Source: Desulfomonile tiedjei
GTDB taxonomy: Bacteria > Desulfobacterota > Desulfomonilia > Desulfomonilales > Desulfomonilaceae
Direction: 5' to 3'
Length of the DNA stretch: 46,689 nucleotides
Assembly: GCA_016212925.1 (NCBI GenBank)
Contig: JACRDF010000004.1
Location: 1-46,689 of the forward strand
In this document: piece by piece, positions 35,035 through 43,487 of the stretch
Layout of the letters: every line of letters begins with the position of its first letter
Numbering within the stretch: position 1 is the first letter of the stretch
The notes under the pieces: generated by a model
Database searches by the model: none
What the model saw: the letters and a program-made list of their open reading frames with translations, nothing else
Told to the model about the DNA's origin: nothing
Position numbers and translations under genes: made by a program

Positions 35035-35208
35035 TCAGAGTTTCTTACGCCCCCAATCAAATGCAAAGGCACAAGCGAAAAAGATGGGTTCACGGGCAAC
35101 CCGGCAGTTCATCTGCCATTCATCTGTCCGGTCGATCTTCCGACCGTCGGCGTACAGGTCCCGCTTCATCTTGGCCAAGCTCTTAATGTACCCTTCCTTG
35201 GCCCTCAT
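35035..35208 (-). pseudogene. N-terminal remnant of a second AbfD/HpaB-family gene
   Basis: From ATG 35208, preceded by AGGGG, the frame reads MRAKEGYIKSLAKMKRDLYA and continues DGRKIDRTDEWQMNC. That is the typical start of 4-hydroxybutyryl-CoA-dehydratase-like proteins (x-T/K-E-x-YI-SL...LY--G--I-R-DE). After about 32 residues the similarity stops and the frame ends at codon 57. The other ~450 residues are absent. This looks like a deletion that left the ribosome site and N-terminus of a paralogue of the gene at 28000-29541. It lies between the flavoenzyme and thiolase genes. Confidence 0.6.
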
Positions 35209-35242
35209 GGTTGACCCCTGCCTCATCATGTGTTTTTCAATT

Positions 35243-36454
35243 TCAGCCCTGAAGATTCTCGATGACCGTGGCCACGCCGAGTCCGCCACCGCAGCAGGAA
35301 CTGAAAAAGCCGTATTTTCCTCCTCTTCTGATAAGCTCTTTCATTGTGAAGAGACAAATACGGGCGCCCGAAGCTCCATTCGGATGGCCGAATGCGATAG
35401 CGCCGCCGTTCGGGTTCCAGTTTTTCTCCATATTGATCTTCTCGCCCATCTGCTTTTCGAGTTCCTTGATCACCGCGAGATTCTGCACTGCAAAGGCCTC
35501 GTTGCACTCCATGACTTCAATATCCGCAAGCTTCAGGCCCGCGCGCTTTAATGCCTGGGGGATCGCGTAAGCAGGCGCGATTCCCATGATCTTGGGATCG
35601 ACACCGTAATCACCACCGCTCAGCCATTTGGCCATCGGTGTGTATCCCAGCTCGATCGCCTTCTCTTTGGTCATCATGAGTACAAAAGCGGCCCCGTCGT
35701 TACGTCCGGATGCGTTTCCGGCCGTAACCGTCCCGTTTGCGATGAATGCTGGGCGCAGCGCTGCAAGGGCTTCCATCGAGGTTTCGCGGGGATGTTCGTC
35801 AACCTTGAATTCAATCGGAGGGGTCTTTTTCCCGGTGAGGACCTTTATCGGCACGATCTCGTCGACAAAGTAGCCGGCATCAATCGCTTTCCTTGCCAGG
35901 ACCTGGCTCCGGTAGCCGAACTCATCCTGCTCCTGCCTGGAGATGTTGTACATCTGTTGCAAGGCTTCAGCCGTCAGTCCCATGTTCGAGGTGGCAGGGT
36001 CCTTAGTGGGAGAAAGAGAAGTCGGGACCGGCATGGGAGGTATCATCCTGAACGGCTCGGTCGACATGGAGAATTTGCAGCATGCCTGACTGTAAGATTC
36101 CATACCGCCCGCTATGATGATGTCCGCCTGGTTCGCGATGATCCGCCATGCGGCATGGTTGATGCTGTCAATGGCCGATCCGCACTGCATCTCGACATAA
36201 GACGCTGCAGTCGTCACGGGCAGACCGGAAGCAAGGGCGGCCCAGCGCGCGGGATTCAGGGCGGATGTACCGCCGATCGCCGACCCCGCAAATACAGTAT
36301 CCACATGTGCCTTCTCTGTAATCTTGGTCTTTTCCAACAGGCCCTTCAAAGCCAGCCCGCCGAGTTCTTCCATCGTGAAATTCCGCAGTGTGCGTCCCAA
36401 GGTCCCAAATGCCGTCCGGACGCCGTCAACAAACACGACTTCTCTGCTATTCAT
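35243..36454 (-). CDS. Thiolase (acetyl-CoA C-acyltransferase)
   Basis: Starting at ATG 36454 (GAGGAAGG upstream) gives 403 residues. The open frame begins 48 bp earlier but that part is not conserved-looking. The nucleophile is C91 (YVEMQCGSAIDSI), followed by NEAFAVQNLAV, GHPNGASG and a C-terminal FFSSCCGGGLGVATV. It cleaves a 3-ketoacyl-CoA. It differs clearly from the thiolase at 4807 (different C-terminal motif and nucleophile context), so the two loci were not formed by recent duplication. Confidence 0.93.
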   Translation of the reverse strand: MNSREVVFVDGVRTAFGTLGRTLRNFTMEELGGLALKGLLEKTKITEKAHVDTVFAGSAIGGTSALNPARWAALASGLPVTTAASYVEMQCGSAIDSINHAAWRIIANQADIIIAGGMESYSQACCKFSMSTEPFRMIPPMPVPTSLSPTKDPATSNMGLTAEALQQMYNISRQEQDEFGYRSQVLARKAIDAGYFVDEIVPIKVLTGKKTPPIEFKVDEHPRETSMEALAALRPAFIANGTVTAGNASGRNDGAAFVLMMTKEKAIELGYTPMAKWLSGGDYGVDPKIMGIAPAYAIPQALKRAGLKLADIEVMECNEAFAVQNLAVIKELEKQMGEKINMEKNWNPNGGAIAFGHPNGASGARICLFTMKELIRRGGKYGFFSSCCGGGLGVATVIENLQG

Positions 36455-36479
36455 GTTTTGCCTTCCTCGTTTGTGTAAT

Positions 36480-36599
36480 TTAAGAAAGCGGGGCATGGAC
36501 AATCTTTAAGAGATCTCCGTTCCCCGCTTTGAAATAACCGCATTTTCTCAGCACGTCGCCAGTCTCGCTCTGCGTCGGGTCATATCCCCGGTAGCTCAT
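36480..36599 (-). pseudogene. Possible remnant of an AMP-dependent acyl-CoA ligase
   Basis: A 39-codon frame in the 300-bp gap upstream of the thiolase gene. The segment GYDPTQSETGDVLRKCGYFK then AGNGDLLKIV resembles the conserved 'GYY-x-PEATAEVL-DGWF-TGD-G...GDLYIV' region of adenylate-forming ligases with a short internal deletion. A ligase would suit this catabolic operon. The match is short and unproven; it could also be a tiny unrelated peptide. The rest of the 36455-36754 gap shows no gene. Confidence 0.3.
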
Positions 36600-36754
36600 T
36601 TTCCCCAGCGGCTACAGTCGCCGAGTGCAAGACTTTTCACCCTCAATTCGGCAATATTCATTTAAGTTCTCTTGGCCCGCTTACCATTTCCAACAGTTCA
36701 GCAAGAAACGGCCGCGTATTTTGTCTTCAGGACTTTTTCACGCGGCCGTGGTTC

Positions 36755-37867
36755 TTAAGCCAGGTATTTTGTCGGGACGCTGCGCAGGATATTTTCCGCG
36801 TCATTAACAATCCACTGAACCAGGTCGTTGACCTTAGGCATGTCTTGGATCCGCTGTGCCACTTCGCCGGCAGCCAGGAGGGCTTTCTCCTTGTTGCCGT
36901 CATAGACGGCCCGAATAGACTCTATCTCAAATTCGATCAGGGACATGTCAATCGTGGAAAAGTCATCCGGAGCGCCAAGGAAGACTCCTGGCGACTTCTG
37001 GAGTGTGTTCTTCTGGTGCTCGAGGCTCCTGGGGGTCTTCAACCACCGGGCGGGACCGACAAAACCGCGGGCCACAAGGGTCCCCCGGTCACCCGCGGCC
37101 ACGACGCCCTCTTTCCATATCTGGTGGAAATCGCTCTCCTGCGTTGCCAGGAAGCGGGTCCCCATCTGGGCTCCATCCGCGCCTAAGACCAGGGCCGCAG
37201 CCAGGGTCTTACCGTCGCAGAAACCTCCTGCGCCGCATACCAGGGTCTTTTCGTCGGATACCGCCTCGACCACGGCAGGCAGAAGTATTAGGGAGTGGAC
37301 CGGTTCCCAGGAGGTGTGGAATCCTCCCTCATGGCCGGAGGCAACGATCAGATCGACACCGGCCTTCTTGCAACGCAGAGCGCCCTTGACGGAGGGAACG
37401 ACATGCATCCAGGTGAAACCCGCGCCCTTGATCTTGTCCTTCCAGCCGACAGGGTCACCGGCCGAGGTAAAGATCACCTTGAAATGGTTCTTAATGTCGG
37501 GATTCTCTTCCCTGACCCTGATGGCAGTGTCAATCATAACCTCCGAACGATCCTTCAACTCCGCCGACACCATGACGTTTATTCCGAAAATGCCCCCCTT
37601 GTCTTTGGTGAGACGATAGGTTCGCTTCAATACCTTTTCCAAAGCCGTGGCCATATCGTCGTCATAGTCGGCCTCCCCGCTCTCCACAAAAGCCTTGTAT
37701 ATCCAGGGCTGATCCTGTTTGCTGAACAGACCGCTGGTGGAAAGCAGTCCCAGAACCCCCGCGTTTGCTGCTGCCACACAGAGGTTGTTGTTGCTGAAGG
37801 GGCCCATGCCCGCCTGGATGACCGGGTACTTGATCCCGACTAATTCACATAGTCTCGATTTGATCAC
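36755..37867 (-). CDS. Nitronate monooxygenase / enoyl-ACP-reductase-II-like flavoprotein
   Basis: 370 residues of the NMO/2-nitropropane dioxygenase/FabK TIM-barrel family: N-terminal KYPVIQAGMGPFSN, DLIVASGHEGG and VCGAGGFCDGKTLAAALVLGADGAQMGTRFLAT, the FMN-phosphate site. The GTG start at 37867 has AGGAGG 8 nt upstream. In an anaerobic acyl-CoA operon a true nitronate oxidase is unlikely, and FMN-dependent enoyl-CoA reduction or repair is a reasonable alternative. It is the first gene downstream of the putative sigma-54 promoter, so it probably leads the operon. Confidence 0.85.
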   Translation of the reverse strand: MIKSRLCELVGIKYPVIQAGMGPFSNNNLCVAAANAGVLGLLSTSGLFSKQDQPWIYKAFVESGEADYDDDMATALEKVLKRTYRLTKDKGGIFGINVMVSAELKDRSEVMIDTAIRVREENPDIKNHFKVIFTSAGDPVGWKDKIKGAGFTWMHVVPSVKGALRCKKAGVDLIVASGHEGGFHTSWEPVHSLILLPAVVEAVSDEKTLVCGAGGFCDGKTLAAALVLGADGAQMGTRFLATQESDFHQIWKEGVVAAGDRGTLVARGFVGPARWLKTPRSLEHQKNTLQKSPGVFLGAPDDFSTIDMSLIEFEIESIRAVYDGNKEKALLAAGEVAQRIQDMPKVNDLVQWIVNDAENILRSVPTKYLA

Positions 37868-37901
37868 GAGTAAATCCTCCTTAGCTCGATAGTAATCTTA
37901 T

Positions 37902-38118
37902 TATACCTGTTCTCGAAAGTGATCACGAATTGGCCGGCGTGTCCCTCTGGTGGCTTCATCTTGACTCGCCCCGCAATTTGCGGCGGCCAATAGGCCGCCC
38001 TACATTTGTAGTCCCAGGCTTGATGTCATCTCCCGTAGGGCGGCCTATTGGCCGCCGTTGACCAACGCGCCACCGTGCCTTCATTCCGCGAAAACTCTTG
38101 AGAATCACTATAGTTATA
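37902..38118. repeat. TIR element of the TTCTCGAAAGT family with GTAGGGCGGCC inverted cassette
   Basis: The left end TATACCTGTTCTCGAAAGTG and the reverse complement of the right end TATAGTGATTCTCAAGAGT share TATA-n4-TTCTC-A-AGT. Inside, two inverted copies of CGTAGGGCGGCC...GGCCGCCG lie at 37981-38003 and 38034-38057. The element sits between the putative sigma-54 promoter and the first gene it would serve, so it would be part of the 5' leader. Confidence 0.6.
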
Positions 38119-38159
38119 ACCACCTCGATAAGATAGGCTGTATATTTGAGAAACTGCTC

Positions 38160-38176
38160 TGCAATTTACGCGACAA
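38160..38176 (-). promoter_or_regulatory. Possible sigma-54 (-24/-12) promoter
   Basis: On the minus strand TTGTCGCG-N4-TTGCA fits the consensus TTGGCACG-N4-TTGCA, with differences at the second G and the A of the -24 box. The spacing is exact. It reads towards the gene starting at 37867. The altered -24 GG is a weakness. Confidence 0.4.
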
Positions 38177-38248
38177 GAAATCGGGAATCTTTCGACAGCA
38201 GCTATCTCGTGGGCTGAAAAAAGGCGGCGATCCTTCCGTTTGATTAGT

Positions 38249-38328
38249 TGGCATGTTAATGCTCACTCGTTCTTCCTTAGCATTTAATATGCCATCGACG
38301 CATATGTGCTTAAGCATTTAACAATGCA
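38249..38328. promoter_or_regulatory. Three related dyad sites, possible activator-binding (enhancer) sites
   Basis: TGGCATGTTAATGCT (38249-38263, plus), TGGCATATTAAATGCT (38279-38294, minus) and TGCATTGTTAAATGCT (38313-38328, minus) share a GCAT-n-TTAA-ATGC pattern. They lie 85 to 170 bp upstream of the putative -12/-24 promoter and 105 to 185 bp upstream of the activator gene, the usual place for sigma-54 enhancer sites. Confidence 0.5.
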
Positions 38329-38433
38329 TGGAATTATTGTTACGGAGGATCTTTTTGCTTGATATTGCAGCCATTAGTTTTGCATAAAGAGAAGATCTTT
38401 TTGCAGAATGCAACCAAAAATGGAGAATCATAA

Positions 38434-40884
38434 ATGACTCTTAGAAATCTCGCTTTGAATCCCTTCGCAGCCGAGGGAGAAAGCTCAGACAAAATTAGGC
38501 GTCAGGCCAAATTCAACTCGATTTATCGGGAATGGGAAAAGTTTGTGCAAGGTGATGAAAATGTGGACAAGGAGTTAATTCCTCAGGATATTTTTGATTC
38601 ATGGATCCGCTGTCGCGAGCAAGGTCTCGATCCCCTGGGAATTCCCCACCAGAAAATCTTGACGAAAGAAGAGTTCAGCGTCTTGGCCGAAAAGAATAGT
38701 AAACTCGTTCAGAACAGCCGGTTCTTTTTGACCCATTACCATCATTTGGTCTCGTTCACCTCTTTCGTGGTTAGTTTTTTCGATCCTCAGGGTTTTCTGA
38801 TTGAGGTTCAAATTGCCGAAAGCTTTCAAGAGAGGGCTCGACAGGAGAATTGGGTAGTCGGCGCGTTGTGGGACGAAGAATCCGTCGGAACCACCACGAT
38901 CGCGTTGACGATTAGAACGAGACAGCCAAGTTGCGTAATGGGGGCTCAACATTACCTTAAGCGCTCTCATGTGTCCACTGCCTATGCCGCCCCCATCTTC
39001 GACCCGGATGGGATATTTCTCGGCGGCATTGTCCTGTTTTGTCGTCGTGATCGAGCAAATAATCATGCTTACGGTATGACCGTCGCCGCGGCCCACCTGA
39101 TCGAAAACCAGATGAAGATCAATCAGTCGCTGGACGAGGCAAAAGCCGCCTTTGTCAAAAGCGAGATTGCAAACAGCTATCAGCAAACTGTCATGGCCTC
39201 GATTCCGGAGGCGCTGATTGCCATCGACAATAAGGGCCTCATTACACTGATCAACGATCAAGCAAAAAAAATCCTGGCGCTCAACGACAAAGTGATTCTC
39301 GGCCAGAGCCTCCAACTGGTCTTAGGTCAAGAAAACCGGCAAGTCTTGTCTCTGATAGATGGCAACGATCATCTGGTACATGTTGAGGTCCGGATACACT
39401 CCGGTAAGACATGGAATGATTTTACCCTTACGTGGAACCCGATTTTATCGTCAGCTGGTGAAGTCATAGGTAAGATCCTGATCCTGACGGAGATTAGACG
39501 CGTCAAGAAACTGGTAACAAGCATGATCGGGGCCCGGGCAAATTTTTCGTTTGACGCCATCTGCGGGCGGAACATCGAATTTCTGAACACAGTCGAGCAG
39601 GCGAGATTGGCATCCGGGAGCAGTTCCAATGTCCTGCTCCTGGGGGAGAGCGGCGTGGGAAAGGACGCTTACGCGCAGGCCATCCACACCGCCAGTGAGC
39701 GTAAAAACGCACCTTATATCGCGATCAACTGTTGCGCTATCCCCAGAGATCTGATCGCCAGTGAACTCTTCGGCCATGTGGAAGGCGCGTTCACGGGCTC
39801 CCGGCGGGGCGGGAATCAGGGGAAATTCGAGCTGGCCGACGGCGGGACGATCTTCCTGGACGAGATTGGCGAGATGCCGCTCGAAATGCAGCCCGTCCTG
39901 TTGCGAGTCATCGAAGAGAAATGCGTTTTCCGCATCGGCGGAGCCAAGATGCGTCCGGTTGATGTCCGCATCATTGCAGCAACCAACAAAGATTTGTTGG
40001 ACGAGGTTTATAAAGGGAATTTCCGCAAGGACCTTTATTATCGTTTAAACGTTTTTACGATTCGCCTACTTCCTTTAAGCGAAAGGCTGGACGACATACC
40101 TCTGCTCCTGGACTATTTCGTCAAGAAATATTCCAAAGCCCTGGGGAGAAGGATCGATCGCATCGATCAGGAGGTAATCGATTTCTTTCTGAAGCATGAA
40201 TGGCCGGGAAATATTCGTGAATTGCAGAATGTGGTGGAACGTATGATGAACTGCGTCCAGACAAACCAGCTGACTGCGGATCTCATCCCGGTTGATGTGA
40301 TCTATCAGGCCACGGAAGCGAAACCGAACCTCGAGATTCAGTCAACCAAGGACTTTGAAAAGCATACCATAGCCAAGCTGATGGCCATGAATGTCTCGAA
40401 AAGCGAAATCGCCCAGAGATTAAACATTAATCTCAGCACACTTTATCGCAAGCTGAACCGGTATGGCCTTGCTTCTCACGAAAACCAAACACATACCCTG
40501 GCGAGACACGACCGATCTGTAGGCTCGAGCGTCCCATCGAAAACCTTGGGGACCTGGTCAGGTACTGAGCGAATAACCAAGGCCTCTCAGACCCGCGTTG
40601 GGACCAAGTCAGGACTAAGTTCGGACCATGTTTGGACCATGCGGGGACTAAGTGATGACCAAGTGCAGATCCTGAAAAGTCTCCATACAAAACAAGGCAT
40701 TACGGATCTTATGGGTATAATTAGGCGGGCAAACAGAACCAAGTTCAGGAACCAGGTGCTGGCCCCGCTGATGGAGGCCGGCCTGGTGGAGATGACGATC
40801 CCTCACAAACCTCAAAGCAGCAAACAGCAATATCGGCTGACAGAAAAGGGGCGTAACCTGAACGGCATTCTTCCCGCAACTTGA
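38434..40884 (+). CDS. Sigma-54-dependent activator (AcoR-like) with an extra C-terminal winged-helix domain
   Basis: 816 residues. An AcoR/DhaR-type GAF-like sensor (about 80-225) is followed by a PAS-like domain (about 245-350). The AAA+ domain (about 375-600) has Walker A GESGVGKD (404-411), a sigma-54-contact loop GAFTGS (451-456; usually GAFTGA) and Walker [10 protein letters not shown] Fis-type HTH follows (about 641-679; [20 protein letters not shown]). Normal relatives end there, at about 660-680. This one adds a Thr/Ser/Gly linker (680-741) and a winged helix (742-812; [29 protein letters not shown]) like the C-terminal domain of AlbA/RecG-like AAA_4 and Fic-associated proteins. It is divergent from the catabolic operon and very likely controls it. 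Confidence 0.92.
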   Translation: MTLRNLALNPFAAEGESSDKIRRQAKFNSIYREWEKFVQGDENVDKELIPQDIFDSWIRCREQGLDPLGIPHQKILTKEEFSVLAEKNSKLVQNSRFFLTHYHHLVSFTSFVVSFFDPQGFLIEVQIAESFQERARQENWVVGALWDEESVGTTTIALTIRTRQPSCVMGAQHYLKRSHVSTAYAAPIFDPDGIFLGGIVLFCRRDRANNHAYGMTVAAAHLIENQMKINQSLDEAKAAFVKSEIANSYQQTVMASIPEALIAIDNKGLITLINDQAKKILALNDKVILGQSLQLVLGQENRQVLSLIDGNDHLVHVEVRIHSGKTWNDFTLTWNPILSSAGEVIGKILILTEIRRVKKLVTSMIGARANFSFDAICGRNIEFLNTVEQARLASGSSSNVLLLGESGVGKDAYAQAIHTASERKNAPYIAINCCAIPRDLIASELFGHVEGAFTGSRRGGNQGKFELADGGTIFLDEIGEMPLEMQPVLLRVIEEKCVFRIGGAKMRPVDVRIIAATNKDLLDEVYKGNFRKDLYYRLNVFTIRLLPLSERLDDIPLLLDYFVKKYSKALGRRIDRIDQEVIDFFLKHEWPGNIRELQNVVERMMNCVQTNQLTADLIPVDVIYQATEAKPNLEIQSTKDFEKHTIAKLMAMNVSKSEIAQRLNINLSTLYRKLNRYGLASHENQTHTLARHDRSVGSSVPSKTLGTWSGTERITKASQTRVGTKSGLSSDHVWTMRGLSDDQVQILKSLHTKQGITDLMGIIRRANRTKFRNQVLAPLMEAGLVEMTIPHKPQSSKQQYRLTEKGRNLNGILPAT

Positions 40885-40989
40885 GATGGCCGCATAAGTT
40901 CGGTAAGCAGAGGACCTCACTCAAGCTAAGTGCGGACTATTTTCAAGGAAAATGGTTGAGATTTCTCAGTGGTTCTTGACGAAGAATTA

Positions 40990-41036
40990 TGGTGGAGATG
41001 AAGGGATTTGAACCCTCGACCCCGCGTTGCAAACGC
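40990..41036 (-). other. tRNA-Ala 3'-half fragment (att-like), copy 1
   Basis: On the minus strand this gives an anticodon loop TTTGCAA (anticodon UGC, Ala), a variable loop, T-arm GAGGG-TTCAAAT-CCCTT, acceptor half CATCTCC and an encoded CCA end. The D-arm and 5' half are absent, so it is not a functional tRNA. Homology starts at the anticodon stem, the usual crossover region for tRNA-targeting integrases. The gap 40885-41337 holds this and a possible gene remnant. Confidence 0.75.
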
Positions 41037-41147
41037 ATTTTCTGCGTTAGTGATCCTAGCCAGTTATGACAATTCCTTAATTATTTCAACCGCCATCGTT
41101 CCGTTTTGTTCCTTTTGGTGATAAGTCGTTTTGAATTCTGTTAGCTA

Positions 41148-41330
41148 ATGTTAGCTGAAATTTTGACGAACGACCAGCTAATTGAATTGGGCAGACTCTC
41201 GCTCAACAGTATCCCTTTTCAGTTCCCATTTTCGCTGACGTTGAACTTTCGAAGGCAGCTGATTATTCGAAAGATATGGTCCAATTGGCCAAGAAAGCAG
41301 ATGGACGTACGGCATTTCTACCAACTGCCC
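41148..41330 (+). pseudogene. Possible frameshifted gene remnant next to the tRNA fragment
   Basis: Two frames join near 41190 to give LTNDQLIELG then QTLAQQYPFSVPIFADVELS and AADYSKDMVQLAKKADGRTA, a protein-like sequence without a recognised family. It has no intact start-to-stop frame and runs into the 3' end of the opposing acyltransferase gene. It may be a leftover of an integrated element. Confidence 0.25.
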
Positions 41331-41337
41331 CACACTC

Positions 41338-42720
41338 CTATAATACCCTCGCAACTCCCGGAATACCGCGAACGACGGCGACGGCTCCCCAACACAGCAT
41401 TAACGCGCAGACAAAAACAATGGATCCCTTGGCTACGGCAGGCAGCGGCGCTTTCAGCATGGCATACAACAGCCAACTCACGACCCCATAGTGGATTACG
41501 AATATGCCGTAGCAATTAGAGGAAAGGCTGTCGAATATCTTTCTTCGCCTTCTTGCGAATCTTAAAAATACTGCCAGGAAGGCAAAGGAGGATGCAGCGC
41601 AGGAGACTACAAAGGAAACACTGGCTAGGATTTGATTCGTACCTTTAAGCGCGACGAGATTTATCAGAGAAGCTGCCAACGCCACAACTACCCAGATGCC
41701 CCAGCGACGTGCCAACGTCGAATTCGGTGTAACCAATGTTCGTTCAATGCCATAAGCACCGAGAACGACTCCGACCAGGAAATAGACCATATACAGGAAT
41801 ATGCGGCTTGTTTGGAATCTAAACGGGCCCCATACCCACCAGGACCAGTTGGGATCACAAACGGTGCACATTGGGATATAGGCTAGTGCAGATATTAGGA
41901 CAAGGAACACGAAAAATAGCGCCGGGCGGCTCAGTACGCCAGACGTTATCTTATCAAAGAAATCGCTCCTCGTGGGTATCAGTGCATATAAGAGTATTGC
42001 GATGATGTCAAAAACCATCAATAACCAAAGAAACCATCCGGGTCCTGGGCTTGGCCAGTCGCCAAGAGACACCCATTGATGCCAATAGCCAGATAGCCCC
42101 CCATTCGTGCCGATTTGGAGATAAGTCGTGTAATAAGCGAGTGGTGCAAGAATCACCATTACTGCAAACGGTAGACCGAGCCTTATTAGCCTGTCGCGAA
42201 AGAAGACAGATCTGCCTTTGCTCCGAAGACTCTTCCAGACGAATAGTCCCGAAAGGAAGAACATCAGGGACATTAAGAATCTGTCATTAAAGAACGCTAT
42301 GAGAGAAAGGATCATCGAACGCTGTTGATCATTCACTGGAGAGATAGCACGGACAGAATGCATATATTCGGCCAGCGTAGATGCAGGAGACGTGGGGAGA
42401 AACGACTGATAGGCGAGAGCAGCATGATGAAGGACCACGAGTACTATAATGAATGCTCGCAGGTAACCAAGCCCTATGCTGTATTGCCTATCTGCCGCCC
42501 TTCGTTGTTCCGATTCTGCTGCTTGCCCACCGGATGAGGGCGCTGATACAGCTTTGAAATTATTCCTGATCGTCTTGTTCCTTTCGCATTTTTCAGAATT
42601 GAGTATAAGGCTGCCCCGAAAGCCACGCAAGTAATAGTTGTGGCCGTGGACGCCGTGGAACTGCAACTGCCCGTACAGCAACAATTTCCACAATACTTGA
42701 ATGTCTGTCAAATTCCACAA
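41338..42720 (-). CDS. Acyltransferase-3 family membrane protein (start unclear)
   Basis: The clear domain begins at about codon 80 (RQYSIGLGYLRAFIIVLVVLHHAALAY) and runs to the end: about ten membrane segments, the active-site-type HH in VVLHHAALAY, and FFLSGLFVWKSLRSKG. This is the acyltransferase-3 fold used to O-acylate sugars, glycans or lipids at the inner membrane. The first ~75 codons of the open frame look non-coding and the frame has no Met close to the domain. An ATG at about 42590 in the +1 frame with AAAGGAAC nearby suggests a single-base frameshift near 42560. The gene lies between tRNA-Ala fragments and may be imported cargo. Confidence 0.75.
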   Translation of the reverse strand: MWNLTDIQVLWKLLLYGQLQFHGVHGHNYYLRGFRGSLILNSEKCERNKTIRNNFKAVSAPSSGGQAAESEQRRAADRQYSIGLGYLRAFIIVLVVLHHAALAYQSFLPTSPASTLAEYMHSVRAISPVNDQQRSMILSLIAFFNDRFLMSLMFFLSGLFVWKSLRSKGRSVFFRDRLIRLGLPFAVMVILAPLAYYTTYLQIGTNGGLSGYWHQWVSLGDWPSPGPGWFLWLLMVFDIIAILLYALIPTRSDFFDKITSGVLSRPALFFVFLVLISALAYIPMCTVCDPNWSWWVWGPFRFQTSRIFLYMVYFLVGVVLGAYGIERTLVTPNSTLARRWGIWVVVALAASLINLVALKGTNQILASVSFVVSCAASSFAFLAVFLRFARRRRKIFDSLSSNCYGIFVIHYGVVSWLLYAMLKAPLPAVAKGSIVFVCALMLCWGAVAVVRGIPGVARVL

Positions 42721-43163
42721 GAGCTTCCTGGTTGCCTGGCGGTTGCAGGGCTACGGTATTTCGTTTTTCGACGATAGATTGGCCGAAGATCCCTCCATAG
42801 AGGTCGTAACTTACCAATCTTTCAGCTTCTGGTGACATTTTACCTACAAAATCGTCGTTTGGGTTGCCCATTCCGTCGCGTCACCCAAAGTGCTCTTAAC
42901 GAAAGGATCAAAAGAATAGCGATCCCCAATAATCAAAGCCTGTCTATGCTGAGGGGAAAAAAGGGGAAAAAGGGGTCAGATCTGCTCTTGGCTCATCCGT
43001 GAACTCTTAATGTCAACGACCATTGCCTTTTCTGCAGACGCCTCTGCTGACGTTGGACACTGCGAGATTCTTGATAGTCACTATTTGGACACCGAGGGGT
43101 CAGAACAAGAAAATCAGGATGCCGCCTCGTAAGTATAACATCCTGATTCTTTGTGAAATTCCT

Positions 43164-43211
43164 TGGTGGAGATGAAGGGATTTGAACCCTCGACCCCCGC
43201 GTTGCGAACGC
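43164..43211 (-). other. tRNA-Ala 3'-half fragment (att-like), copy 2
   Basis: Same T-arm, acceptor half and CCA as copy 1, but the loop reads TTCGCAA, giving anticodon CGC (Ala). Upstream on the minus strand there is an A/T-rich run instead of a tRNA 5' half, so it is a fragment. Confidence 0.75.
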
Positions 43212-43439
43212 AAAAAAACAACCAATTCAACGGACGCCCTGTAAAGGGGTCAAATCTGCTCTTGGCTCATCCGTGAAGTCTTAATTTGATTGACCATTGC
43301 CTTTTCTGCAGACACCTCTGCTGAAGTTGGACACTGGGAGGTTCTTGATAGTCACTATTTGGACACCGAGGGGTCAGAACAAGAAAATCAGGATGCCTGC
43401 TTCAAAGCTTAACCTCCTGATTCTTCTTGTTGAATTCCT

Positions 43440-43487
43440 TGGTGGAGATGAAGGGATTTGAACCCTCGACCCCCGCGTTGCGAACGC
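43440..43487 (-). other. tRNA-Ala 3'-half fragment (att-like), copy 3
   Basis: Identical to copy 2 over 47 bp, again with anticodon CGC and no 5' half. It is copied as part of the tandem unit. Confidence 0.75.

Noticed and set aside
38249-38264. Alternative sigma-54 promoter TGGCATGTTAATGCT on the plus strand for the activator gene
   Set aside because: The spacing between GG and GC is one base too short for a -24/-12 promoter, and the sequence fits better as one of three related dyad sites.
38114-38317. 67-codon minus-strand frame between the NMO-like gene and the activator gene
   Set aside because: It lies over the putative promoter and dyad sites, has no ribosome site and no protein-like composition.
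40990-41036. Complete tRNA gene
   Set aside because: Only the 3' half from the anticodon stem onward is present; no D-arm or matching acceptor 5' strand occurs in the adjoining sequence. The same holds for 43164-43211 and 43440-43487.
42593-42871. 92-codon minus-strand frame starting MGNPNDDFVGKMSPEAE
   Set aside because: Partly protein-like, but there is no good ribosome site, no recognised family, and its 3' half overlaps the acyltransferase frame with Arg/Pro-rich noise. Treated as a possible fragment only.
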